Source: Acidobacteriota bacterium
GTDB taxonomy: Bacteria; Acidobacteriota; Blastocatellia; UBA7656
NCBI GenBank assembly: GCA_038040445.1
Contig: JBBPIG010000008.1
Coordinates: 109,127 to 173,126, forward strand
Length of the DNA stretch: 64,000 nt
Direction: 5' to 3'
The notes under the pieces were generated by a model. It searched no databases. It saw only the letters and a program-made list of their open reading frames with translations, and had not been told where the DNA came from. The stretch's first letter is position 1. Every line of letters begins with the position of its first letter. Position numbers and translations under genes: made by a program. Below, piece after piece: positions 16,998 through 25,589 of this stretch.

Positions 16998-18800
16998 ATG
17001 ACTCCGCTTCGCAAGCTCCTAAGCTACTTCGTGCCGTACCGGCGAATGCTAGTGTTCGGCATATCGTGCGTCTTCATGACGAATGTCTTCAAACTCATCA
17101 CGCCTGGTTTTGTGGGCGATGCGATGGATGCCGTGAAGACCGGGATCGATGCGTTGAGCGCAGGGAATACCTTGGACCCGGGTATGCACGCGGTGGTCGA
17201 ACAAGGCGCGCGGGCGAATCTACTCGAATTAAGCGGGTTGATCGTGCTGGCCACGGTTGCGCAGGGCATTTTTCTGTTCACCCAGCGGCGCGTGCTGATA
17301 AATATGTCGCGGGACGTCGAGTACGACTTGCGTAACGATTTCTACGCGCATCTCCAAAAGCTCCCGTTCGAGTTTTATCAAACGCATCGAACAGGCGATT
17401 TGATGGCGCGCGCGACAAATGATCTTTCAGCGGTGCGAATGATAGTCGGCCCCGCGCTGATGTACTCGATGAACACGCTATTCGCGATGATACTCATCGT
17501 GCCGCGGATGGCGTCGATAAGCTGGCGGCTCACGCTGCTGGCTTTCCTCTCGATGCCGCTGGTGGCCGCGGCGACCAATTACTTCTCGAAGCGGATACAC
17601 GACCGGTTCGAAAAAGTGCAGGAGTACTTTGGCACGGTGTCCAACCGCGCGCAGGAATCGTTCGCGGGCGTGCGGGTGATCCGCGCTTACACGCAAGAGC
17701 AAGCCGAGATAGAGAGCTTCAAGCAGGTGAACCGCGAGTTCGTCAATCGCAATCTGAAGCTCATTCGTTTGTCGGGAATTTTTCATCCCATACTCCAACT
17801 CTTCATCGGGCTCGCCTTCATCGCGGTGCTGTGGTACGGCGGAAGCCTCGTCATCAGCGGCGCGATGAGAATTGGGCAGTTCGTGCAATTCACGTTGTAT
17901 CTCGGCTTGCTGGTCTGGCCGATGATCGCGCTCGGCTGGGTTATCAACATATTCCAGCGCGGCATGGCTTCGATGGGACGCATGCACCACATCATGTCGA
18001 TCGAGCCTGCGATCCGCGATACCGGAAATGCGTCCGGCGCCGAAGCAATCGAGGGCGGAATCGAGTTTCGCGACCTGACGTTCACCTACGGCGAGGCGGG
18101 TGAGCCCGCATTGAAAGGCGTCAATCTTAACATCGAGCCCGGTCAAACGGTCGCTTTCGTCGGAGCGGTTGGATCCGGCAAGTCGACAATGATGAATCTA
18201 GTCACCCGGCTCTTGGACGCCGAGCCGGGACAAGTGCTGATCGACGGGCGCCCGATCCGCGAGATACCGCTCGGAGTATTGCGCGCGTCGATAGGCTATG
18301 TGCCGCAGGAGACGTTCCTGTTCAGCGAAACCATATCCGAGAACATCGCCTTCGGAGTCGATAATGCCATGCCGGAAGAGATCGAGCGCGGGGCAACTGA
18401 AGCCGGAATCGCGGAGGACATACTGGAGTTCCCTGAAGGATTCGCCACGCTTGTGGGCGAGCGCGGCATAACGCTTTCAGGCGGACAGAAGCAGCGAACG
18501 GCGATTGCTCGGGCGTTGATACGCCGGCCGCGGATTCTAATTTTGGATGACGCGCTGTCGTCAGTGGACACTTACACCGAGGAAAAGATACTCGGACATC
18601 TTCGCCGGATCATGCGCGGGCGCACGAGCCTGATCGTGTCGCATCGAGTCTCGACGGTTAAGGACGCGGATTTGATCGTGGTGCTCGAAGACGGACGCAT
18701 AGCCGAACGCGGCACGCACGATTCGTTGATCGCGCGGGGCGGGCTTTATGCTGAGTTGTATGAGAAGCAGTTGCTGGAAGAAGAGCTGGCGGCGAGTTAA
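16998..18800 (+). CDS. ABC half-exporter with degenerate ATPase site
   Basis: A 600-residue protein from ATG 16998; the frame is open upstream, but the family N-terminus is [16 protein letters not shown]. Six membrane helices lie in residues 1-310, then Walker [11 protein letters not shown]-loop VPQETFLFS, signature [15 protein letters not shown] and Walker [12 protein letters not shown]. The residue after Walker B is Asp rather than the catalytic Glu, as in the inactive partner of heterodimeric exporters (TM287- or MdlA-like). The canonical partner is encoded at 19333. Together they should form one transporter with one degenerate and one consensus ATP site. Confidence 0.9.
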   Translation: MTPLRKLLSYFVPYRRMLVFGISCVFMTNVFKLITPGFVGDAMDAVKTGIDALSAGNTLDPGMHAVVEQGARANLLELSGLIVLATVAQGIFLFTQRRVLINMSRDVEYDLRNDFYAHLQKLPFEFYQTHRTGDLMARATNDLSAVRMIVGPALMYSMNTLFAMILIVPRMASISWRLTLLAFLSMPLVAAATNYFSKRIHDRFEKVQEYFGTVSNRAQESFAGVRVIRAYTQEQAEIESFKQVNREFVNRNLKLIRLSGIFHPILQLFIGLAFIAVLWYGGSLVISGAMRIGQFVQFTLYLGLLVWPMIALGWVINIFQRGMASMGRMHHIMSIEPAIRDTGNASGAEAIEGGIEFRDLTFTYGEAGEPALKGVNLNIEPGQTVAFVGAVGSGKSTMMNLVTRLLDAEPGQVLIDGRPIREIPLGVLRASIGYVPQETFLFSETISENIAFGVDNAMPEEIERGATEAGIAEDILEFPEGFATLVGERGITLSGGQKQRTAIARALIRRPRILILDDALSSVDTYTEEKILGHLRRIMRGRTSLIVSHRVSTVKDADLIVVLEDGRIAERGTHDSLIARGGLYAELYEKQLLEEELAAS

Positions 18801-18897
18801 TCCGCCGTTATTGTGAACCGAGCCATGCACAAGAGAAAGCACACGGATGCGATTCCGGATCGCTAGAGCGATGACTACGCTCGAAAAGGGAGAACGT

Positions 18898-19320
18898 ATG
18901 GGGACATTCTATACGCGATGCAAAGTTGAGAACATTGTTGATCGCACGAAATCTGCGATTATTCCCAAGCTGTTGGTAGACACCGGCAGCGATTACACCT
19001 GGATTCCGGCGGCTGCTCTTGTAAAGCTCGACATCGACCGAGAGAAAAAAGACGTGACGTTTGTGATGGCCAACGGTCAGCAGATTACTCGCAGCGTCGG
19101 CTTTGCAATCATTCGACTGGACAAGGTCTTCACAGTTGACGAAGTTGTATTCGCCGAAAAAGGCGATCTGGCGATTCTGGGAGCCAGGACGCTCGAGGGG
19201 CTTAATCTCGCTGTAGACTCAAAACGTAAGAAGCTCGTCGTTGCGGGACCTTATCTTGCCGCGACATCAACTGGCCGGGTGCCGATTTCTCTATTGGTTC
19301 TTCGTCGAAAAAGTTCTTAG
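18898..19320 (+). CDS. Retropepsin-like (clan AA) aspartic protease
   Basis: A 140-residue protein; ATG 18898 begins the family-typical MGTFYTRCKVENIVD. The active-site motif is LLVDTGSDYTWIP (DTGS, about residues 28-31), with a single such motif, so it would work as a homodimer, like retroviral proteases. A second family element is LAILGARTLEGLNLAVD near residue 100. No signal peptide is seen. It sits between the two halves of a heterodimeric ABC exporter, with a 12-bp gap to the second half. The pairing may be fortuitous or may mean processing of the exported substrate. Confidence 0.85.
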   Translation: MGTFYTRCKVENIVDRTKSAIIPKLLVDTGSDYTWIPAAALVKLDIDREKKDVTFVMANGQQITRSVGFAIIRLDKVFTVDEVVFAEKGDLAILGARTLEGLNLAVDSKRKKLVVAGPYLAATSTGRVPISLLVLRRKSS

Positions 19321-19332
19321 GCTTTCTTAGAG

Positions 19333-21240
19333 ATGGCTGACCATCACGAAGAAGAAGTATTAGGCAAGGCCTACGACGCGCGGCTGATGCGCAGGCTGCT
19401 CAAGTACCTGTGGCCGTATAAGTGGCACGCCCTCACGTCGCTGGTGCTTACCATTCTTAGCGCGCCGCTGGTGCTCGCAGGGGCGCCGCTTACCAAGGCT
19501 GCCATTGATCTCTTTCTAGATCACCCTCCGAAAGATCAGTCGCAAGTCACAGGCTTTGCCGCCACGATCGTAAAAACGGCTCACTGGTTGGGATATGACA
19601 CTGCGCGCTGGTTTGGAGACGGGGCGAATCGTTACGAAGGACTCGCGTTCATAGCCATTCTCTTTCTCGTCGCAAATCTTGCCGCGTTCGCGGTTCAATA
19701 CACCCAGGCCATCGTGATGCAGACGATGGGGCAGTACATAATGTACGACCTGCGCAAACAGATCTTCGCGCACCTGCAGAAGCTGTCCGTGCAGTTCTAC
19801 GATCGCAACCCTGTTGGCCGGCTGATGACCCGGCTCACAACCGACGTCGATGCGCTCAACGAGATGTTCACTGCCGGGGTTATCGCGATCTTCGGGGATG
19901 TCGCGATGATCTTCTACATCGTCATCTGGATGTTCGAGGTCAACTGGCAATTGGCTCTGGTCTCGTTTGCGATCCTGCCATTGCTTGCAGTGCTGACTAC
20001 CTGGTTCCGGCTGGGCGCGCGCTCGTCATTCCGCGAAGTCCGAGTTAGGATCGCGCGTATCAACGCATTTCTGCAGGAGCACATCACCGGAATGCCCGTC
20101 GTCCAGTTGTTCAACCGCGAAGAAAAAGAGATGCGCAAGTTCGACGGCATCAATCAGGCGCATCGCAAAGCGAACATCGATACGATCTACTACTACGCTA
20201 TTTTTTATCCGGCGGTTGAGATCGTCGGAGCGCTCGGCATAGCGCTGATTATCTGGTACGGCGGCGGACAGGTGATTCGCGGGGTCGCGACGATCGGCAC
20301 GCTTGTGGCCTTCATCCAGCTCGCCCGGTCGTTCTACGAACCGATCTCCGACATCAGCGAGAAGTACAACATCCTGCAATCGGCGATGGCTTCATCGGAG
20401 CGGATCTTCAAGCTGCTCGACGAGCCGGTGACAATTGCCTCGCCCGAAAAGCCGGTCCGGATCGGCCGCGCGAGTGGCCGGATAGAATTCCGCAATGTCT
20501 GGTTCGCTTATAAAGACGAAGATTGGATTCTGAAAGACGTTTCGTTCACCGTCGAACCGGGCGAGCGTGTCGCGTTCGTGGGCCACACCGGAGCGGGCAA
20601 GACTACGATCACTAACCTGCTGCTGAGGTTTTATGACATTCAGCGCGGGCAGATACTGCTGGACGGCGTGGATGTGCGCGAGTTGGATCTTCAAGAGCTG
20701 CGCGCGAACTTCAGCATAGTTCTTCAGGATGTGTTTCTGTTTTCCGGGGACATCGCCACGAACATCCGGTTGGGCAACCGCTCGATAACGGACGATGGGC
20801 TGCGCGATGCGGCTCGCCAGGTTCACGCCGACACTTTCATACGGAGACTGCCCGAAGGATACGGCGCTGAACTGCGCGAGAGAGGGGCCGGGCTTTCCGT
20901 CGGCCAGAAGCAGCTCATCAGCTTCGCGCGCGCACTTGCGTTCGATCCTCGCGTGCTGATCCTGGACGAAGCGACAAGCTCGATAGATACCGAGACGGAA
21001 CTCCTTATCCGCGACGCGGTCGAGAGATTGATGGAGGGCCGCACATCGCTTGTGGTCGCGCATCGGCTTTCTACGATTCAATCGGTGGACAAGATCATCG
21101 TGATGCACAAAGGCGAGATACGCGAGACGGGCACGCATCAGGATTTGCTGGCGCAGCGCGGTCTCTACTGGCGGCTTTATCAGTTGCAGTTCTATCAGGA
21201 CTACAAGCGGACGTTCGCCGAGAGCGTGGCGGATGATTGA
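19333..21240 (+). CDS. ABC half-exporter with consensus ATPase site
   Basis: A 635-residue protein. Six membrane helices lie in about residues 20-340. Walker A is GHTGAGKTT, the Q-loop [11 protein letters not shown], Walker [12 protein letters not shown] with the catalytic Glu, and the H-loop VVAHRLST. The signature is LSVGQKQ rather than LSGGQ: Val for the first Gly, a typical deviation in the partner of a degenerate-site subunit. It completes the heterodimer with the gene at 16998 (MdlB/TM288-like role). It lies 12 bp after the aspartic protease gene. The exported substrate is unknown. Confidence 0.9.
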   Translation: MADHHEEEVLGKAYDARLMRRLLKYLWPYKWHALTSLVLTILSAPLVLAGAPLTKAAIDLFLDHPPKDQSQVTGFAATIVKTAHWLGYDTARWFGDGANRYEGLAFIAILFLVANLAAFAVQYTQAIVMQTMGQYIMYDLRKQIFAHLQKLSVQFYDRNPVGRLMTRLTTDVDALNEMFTAGVIAIFGDVAMIFYIVIWMFEVNWQLALVSFAILPLLAVLTTWFRLGARSSFREVRVRIARINAFLQEHITGMPVVQLFNREEKEMRKFDGINQAHRKANIDTIYYYAIFYPAVEIVGALGIALIIWYGGGQVIRGVATIGTLVAFIQLARSFYEPISDISEKYNILQSAMASSERIFKLLDEPVTIASPEKPVRIGRASGRIEFRNVWFAYKDEDWILKDVSFTVEPGERVAFVGHTGAGKTTITNLLLRFYDIQRGQILLDGVDVRELDLQELRANFSIVLQDVFLFSGDIATNIRLGNRSITDDGLRDAARQVHADTFIRRLPEGYGAELRERGAGLSVGQKQLISFARALAFDPRVLILDEATSSIDTETELLIRDAVERLMEGRTSLVVAHRLSTIQSVDKIIVMHKGEIRETGTHQDLLAQRGLYWRLYQLQFYQDYKRTFAESVADD

Positions 21241-21291
21241 GATTGGTTCCAGAGCATTGTGACAGGCCGCCCCAGTCAGGGACCCATCTTT

Positions 21292-21846
21292 TTACCCACA
21301 GTTTCGGAACTTGTGTTTCATATGGAATACAACCTGTTTTTCTGTCTTTTCTATCTCGATTATGTCGAACGGTCTAGAGATCTTGCCTGTTACTATACAC
21401 CGTTTGCCGGGTGCAAACGCCTTTACGAAAACCTCAAGCGAACTTTCAGTTTCCACGAGTTCTTGGATTGAGATTTCGTAGCCACCGCTAGGTTGAGACC
21501 CCTGGAACACAGCTACGATTGTCCTACGGGTAAAATCAATTTCCGGCAAGGGCGGTTTTTCACCTGTGTTAGAGAAAATCTTCTCCCAGAGACTTTGCCA
21601 TTCAGTCTGGGTTTTTATCACGTAATTCTGCGCCTCCGCGTGACCGCTATCCGCGAGTTTCAGCACACCCAGAAAACAGATGGTGTCCGCTTCTGCCAGA
21701 GTTGGAGTAAGTGAGAGGGCCAGGCAAAGCAGTATTGTCGGAGCGCGGAACAATGTGTCGAGTGATTTCAAACCCGCGCCAGCCTTCGCGCGGTCTGAAC
21801 CGGTTGAGATCGACTGAGCTGCGGCCAAGTTTGCAAAGTGCTTCAT
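21292..21846 (-). CDS. Secreted PrcB-like domain protein
   Basis: A 184-residue protein. A hydrophobic segment at about residues 35-52 (TILLCLALSLTPTLAEA) looks like a signal peptide with an over-long N-terminus; no nearer ATG is seen. The mature part has the PrcB C-terminal pattern: VIKTQTEWQSLWEKIF, IDFTRRTIVAVFQGSQPSGGYEISI and a final short beta-strand region. PrcB is a partner of a Treponema surface protease complex; here a nearby secreted S8 protease makes a protease-related role possible but unproven. Confidence 0.65.
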   Translation of the reverse strand: MKHFANLAAAQSISTGSDRAKAGAGLKSLDTLFRAPTILLCLALSLTPTLAEADTICFLGVLKLADSGHAEAQNYVIKTQTEWQSLWEKIFSNTGEKPPLPEIDFTRRTIVAVFQGSQPSGGYEISIQELVETESSLEVFVKAFAPGKRCIVTGKISRPFDIIEIEKTEKQVVFHMKHKFRNCG

Positions 21847-21927
21847 GATGATACCTCCGAACTCTTGATTCTCTCGGGTCGCGTCTTACTTAGGAGTTAA
21901 TGTAACGCACGCGAAAACGGGATGACA

Positions 21928-23079
21928 CTATTTCGAGATCTTGGTTAAGGTAACGCACACACTATCAATATGGTATCTACGGTGTGGGTTCTGTTGTTTC
22001 ACAACTTCAGTTCCCCGGATGCCGATGACTACATACAGCACATCGCTTTTCTTTGATTTCACTTTGAAGGTGTAGTTCTTGTGCAGCCATCCCCAATAGC
22101 CGCTTGTCGTTTCCTCTTGATAAGCGGGAACCAAATCGTCCGCTGTTTCGGGACGCCTTCTCAACACGCCGGTTATGATCGTGAATCTGGGATTGCTGCC
22201 TCTATCCCCGGAGTTAAAACCGTACTCAACGGTTACCTTATACTTGCTTCCGCGCTCTACTAAGAACGGCCGCTCAATCCAGATTTTTCCTTTCTGATTC
22301 ACGTTGTTTATATCGAACTCTACTGCTGACGCTCCGTCTTCTGCGCCGAGCGCGAACGGCTGGATACGTGCAATGGACCAATCAATCGAGGAACTGCCGA
22401 AATCTAAGTCAGTCGCATTCGGCATCCATCCCTCCATATCATTCTCGAAGGAGAAGAATTCAGTCCCTTGGGGTTTCTTGGTAAGGCTAATGTGAACGTC
22501 GTCAATATAGTATGTCTTGCGCACTTCCCAATCTCCCCAGATGCCGATGACAACGTGTAGCATGCCCTGTTCGTCTGACCGCACGGCGAATTCATACGTC
22601 TTACGGAACCATCCGTATCCTGATTCGGAATCCGGTTTTCGAGTCGAATCCTTGAACGCAGGACCTAGATCGACTCTTGTCCTGGGGCTTTTTGCTAAAA
22701 CCCCTGTTATCACAGTAAAAGACGACGCTACGTCCGTCGACGGCTCATTAGAGGCAAGAGCATATTCCACATCGACATGATAAATCTGGTTAGGCTCTAC
22801 TGCGAAAGCCTTTTCGATCCAGATCTTTTCTGCGCCATTGGAATTAGCCAGGAAGAATTCTACCGATGTGCTACCCTTCTTGGCCTGATCCTGGCTTCGG
22901 GTAACCGACCATGCCAAGGGAGGGGCTCCCCATACGTCAGTCGCGTTCACGGACCACCCTTCAAAGTCATTTTCAAAGGAATATGACTCGGTTATTTCCA
23001 GTTGGACAGGGCTGGCACCGGTGGCTAGTACGCTCGGTGAAAACAGCAGAGCAATTAACAGGTAAACGACGCGCTTCAT
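21928..23079 (-). CDS. Secreted protein of two tandem beta-sandwich domains
   Basis: A 383-residue protein with a signal peptide (about residues 1-19) and two repeats of ~170 residues. Each begins SFEND-EGW--NATD, has S-A-A---VEF---N--KIWIE--F-VE, FT-ITGV--- and GW--K-Y-F-V, and ends VVIGI-G--- Y-ID-V-(I/V)-LTK. The motif resembles carbohydrate-binding or jelly-roll surface modules. No catalytic residues are visible. It is encoded downstream of the S8-LamG protease on the same strand. The clear internal duplication suggests tandem amplification of a binding module. Confidence 0.7.
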   Translation of the reverse strand: MKRVVYLLIALLFSPSVLATGASPVQLEITESYSFENDFEGWSVNATDVWGAPPLAWSVTRSQDQAKKGSTSVEFFLANSNGAEKIWIEKAFAVEPNQIYHVDVEYALASNEPSTDVASSFTVITGVLAKSPRTRVDLGPAFKDSTRKPDSESGYGWFRKTYEFAVRSDEQGMLHVVIGIWGDWEVRKTYYIDDVHISLTKKPQGTEFFSFENDMEGWMPNATDLDFGSSSIDWSIARIQPFALGAEDGASAVEFDINNVNQKGKIWIERPFLVERGSKYKVTVEYGFNSGDRGSNPRFTIITGVLRRRPETADDLVPAYQEETTSGYWGWLHKNYTFKVKSKKSDVLYVVIGIRGTEVVKQQNPHRRYHIDSVCVTLTKISK

Positions 23080-23111
23080 GATTAACCTCCCTTACTCTCA
23101 CAAGTGGATCG

Positions 23112-23146
23112 ACCGGCGCTACCGTGGAATACCCGGCAGCGCCGGT
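23112..23146. other. Intergenic stem-loop
   Basis: 9-bp inverted repeats ACCGGCGCT and AGCGCCGGT enclose 17 bases, between the S8 protease stop and the next gene on the minus strand. There is no T-rich tail, so a transcription pause or mRNA 3'-end stabiliser is as likely as a terminator. Confidence 0.45.
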
Positions 23147-23182
23147 TGAACATGACTAACGAAATGGTAACTCCTTTACATT

Positions 23183-25159
23183 CTAAGGGACACTACTTGA
23201 GAAGGCAGCTCCCCCAACGAGTGTGCCATTGTGGATATCGGCGCAGTCCCTCGCATTCTGCCTGTCGAATCTCCACAGCCCCTTGGTGTCCACAACACCA
23301 GTCAATTTGTGCTGAGTCGCGAAACCGGCGGTGTAGATGGCCCTGGCCGTTACCCTCACCTCATCAATCAACCCGTTGAGGAAATACGTCCCTTCCGGTG
23401 ACACACCAATCTTAAGATTGCTCGTTCCTGCTTGAGGTGCATATGTCACTGAAACAGGCGGAGCATCAGACATACCCTGAACATAGATCTTCAACTGGCT
23501 ACCATCGAACACGCCTGCAACATGGTACCAGGTGCCGATTGTGAGAACTGTGCTGCTCGTGATGAAGCTATATTCAACGGCGTTCTTGAAGGTGAAAAAC
23601 CTCACCTTGCCGCTAGGCATCACTCGAAGCCCATAGCCGCCGTCATTTGTGCCCGCGCCAGCCGAAGGGTTGTACCTCTCGACTATGGCCTGCCGAACGG
23701 TGTTGCCGTTCAGCTTGACCCAGGCTTCTACAGTGACCGGCCCGGTTATATCCAGCGACACCCCTAGACCGGCATTAGGTACGTCGACGTATGCACTCGT
23801 TCCGTTCAGCGACAAAGAATAGTAGGTTGGAGCGGGCCAGGACAGCGGCGTGAAGAGTAGCTTGTTTGTTGTGTTCGGACCCGGATTACCCACTACGGGA
23901 TTGCCTAGGCTGGTAATGACGTCACTAACAGTTGACGGACATGCTGTTGGGTCCGTTTGCAAGTAGCGTGCAACAGCGCCCGCTACGTGAGGAGAGGAGG
24001 CCGATGTGGCGCCGAACTCAGGGTCTGCTCCTGTATCGCTGAAGGGTGATGCGCCGGGAGTTTTTACGCCGGGGGCGAAAAGGTCAAGGACAGAGCCGAA
24101 GTTGGAAAACGATGCACGCTGATCTGAGACTGGATCAGCACCGGGCGTATCGTTACCCGTCGCACCGACAGTTATTGCCTGTGTGACCCTCGCTGGCGAG
24201 ACAGGCAGGAGATCTAGATTAACGTTAGAATTCTTGGCGGCGACCACATGGGTTACACCGCCAGCAATGGATCTCCTAACTGCCTTGTCGAGAGCTTGAG
24301 AGGGCCCACTGTCCTGTGTGGTTCCGACGCTTTGGTTGGCTACCGCGGGCCCCATATGGCTGGGGTTATTGGTGTGGTCATTCGTCACCCAATCGATTCC
24401 CGCTATCCAATTTGAATTGACACAGTTGAAAAAAGAGTCGCAGACGCGAACATTGTAGATCGTTACGCTTTTGGCGACACCATACGTGTTTCCACCGAGG
24501 ATACTAGCCACTGATGTGCCGTGCCCGGCGCCATCGGTTCCGTTTCCTATGCAGTTGCCATTGCCGTCTCTAACAGTACAATCGGCACCAAGCGAAGCGC
24601 GCCCACCAAAATCGTTGTGGCTAATTCGAACTCCCGTATCAATGACGTAGGCATTCACGCCCATGCCCGTTTCGCTATAAGTGTATGTCTGATCAAGCGG
24701 AAAGGCGGCAAGGGAGCCGCTTTGGTCTATACGATCAAGACCCCACGGCGGGTTGGTTTGCGTGGTCCCGACCGTAGCTACACCATCCTCTTCTATGAAC
24801 TCAACTCGCGGATCCAAGCTGAGGGCAATGGCTGCCCCCTCGGACATCCGTGCCGAAAACCCTCTGAGGGCGTAGCGATAGATATGTCCGATGCTTCCGC
24901 CGGTGGTACGAAGCATTTCGTCCGCTCGCGAGGCGACGTCGGAGCTGGGAAGGTCGTCGTTGAGGACGACAATATATTGATTGGGAATCGGTCTCCCGAT
25001 TCTGTGGAACTTAGCGGTCGCCGATTGACCTTGGGCGCGAACCCCGGTCGTTGATATCGACGACATCATCAGCAATGCACCACACAGCAGAAGAATAACG
25101 ATGCATCGCACAGCCAGGACTCCATTGCGAGACCACTTTGCATTTTGTAGACTAAACAT
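23183..25159 (-). CDS. Secreted S8 subtilisin-like protease with LamG domain
   Basis: A 658-residue protein from ATG 25159, which has AGGAG eight bases before it; a GTG nine bases upstream is less likely. Order: signal peptide (~45 residues), I9 inhibitor propeptide (QYIVVLNDDLPSSDV ... FIEEDGVAT), and an S8 catalytic domain with Asp in YVIDTGVRISHNDF, His in GAGHGTSVASI and Ser in GATSASSPHVAGA (proteinase K-like order). A C-terminal ~220-residue LamG/concanavalin-like domain follows (LSLNGTSAYVDVPN ... TVEAWVKL ... LIDEVRV). The enzyme should be secreted, self-activate, and use the lectin-like domain for substrate or surface binding. Confidence 0.92.
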   Translation of the reverse strand: MFSLQNAKWSRNGVLAVRCIVILLLCGALLMMSSISTTGVRAQGQSATAKFHRIGRPIPNQYIVVLNDDLPSSDVASRADEMLRTTGGSIGHIYRYALRGFSARMSEGAAIALSLDPRVEFIEEDGVATVGTTQTNPPWGLDRIDQSGSLAAFPLDQTYTYSETGMGVNAYVIDTGVRISHNDFGGRASLGADCTVRDGNGNCIGNGTDGAGHGTSVASILGGNTYGVAKSVTIYNVRVCDSFFNCVNSNWIAGIDWVTNDHTNNPSHMGPAVANQSVGTTQDSGPSQALDKAVRRSIAGGVTHVVAAKNSNVNLDLLPVSPARVTQAITVGATGNDTPGADPVSDQRASFSNFGSVLDLFAPGVKTPGASPFSDTGADPEFGATSASSPHVAGAVARYLQTDPTACPSTVSDVITSLGNPVVGNPGPNTTNKLLFTPLSWPAPTYYSLSLNGTSAYVDVPNAGLGVSLDITGPVTVEAWVKLNGNTVRQAIVERYNPSAGAGTNDGGYGLRVMPSGKVRFFTFKNAVEYSFITSSTVLTIGTWYHVAGVFDGSQLKIYVQGMSDAPPVSVTYAPQAGTSNLKIGVSPEGTYFLNGLIDEVRVTARAIYTAGFATQHKLTGVVDTKGLWRFDRQNARDCADIHNGTLVGGAAFSSSVP

Positions 25160-25168
25160 ACAGCACAC

Positions 25169-25589
25169 TCCTTTTATCGGGTCTGTGTTGAGGGCAAGAC
25201 AGACTTCGGCCGCCTAAGCTTGGAGCTGTCTTGCCTGTTAATTTTTGGGCAATCCGAAAATCTCATTGCCCTACCCTTCGTCAGTTGTTCTGAGACACGT
25301 GAGGTGTAATCAGGGCGCTCCTGGTCTAACCTTCTGCTATTGATCGTTTCACGGGATGGGAGACCCAGGACGCGGTAACGGGCTACTTGAACGGTTAATA
25401 GTTGTCGCTGAAATTAGTTGCTCGTTCCGCAGCACCCAACAGACGTGAAAATACTATCACACAACCACTCTCAGTCAACCGCCGCTAAGGGAAAAGAACA
25501 AAGGGTCCGCGATGCCGTGCTTATCAATCGCGTTCCATCCGCGCGGTTGGACCGGCAATACTGAATCGCTAAGAGGTCTTAAGCATGAT
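25169..25589. other. Gap upstream of the S8 protease gene
   Basis: No gene is seen on either strand. Apart from the candidate promoter, the sequence is AT-richer than its surroundings and shows no clear repeat. Confidence 0.5.
25451..25478 (-). promoter_or_regulatory. Candidate promoter for the S8 protease gene
   Basis: On the minus strand, -35 TTGACT (25478-25473), a 16-bp spacer and -10 TAGTAT (25456-25451). It lies about 290 bp upstream of the protease start within the 430-bp gap before comEC's 3' end, implying a long leader if used. Confidence 0.45.
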
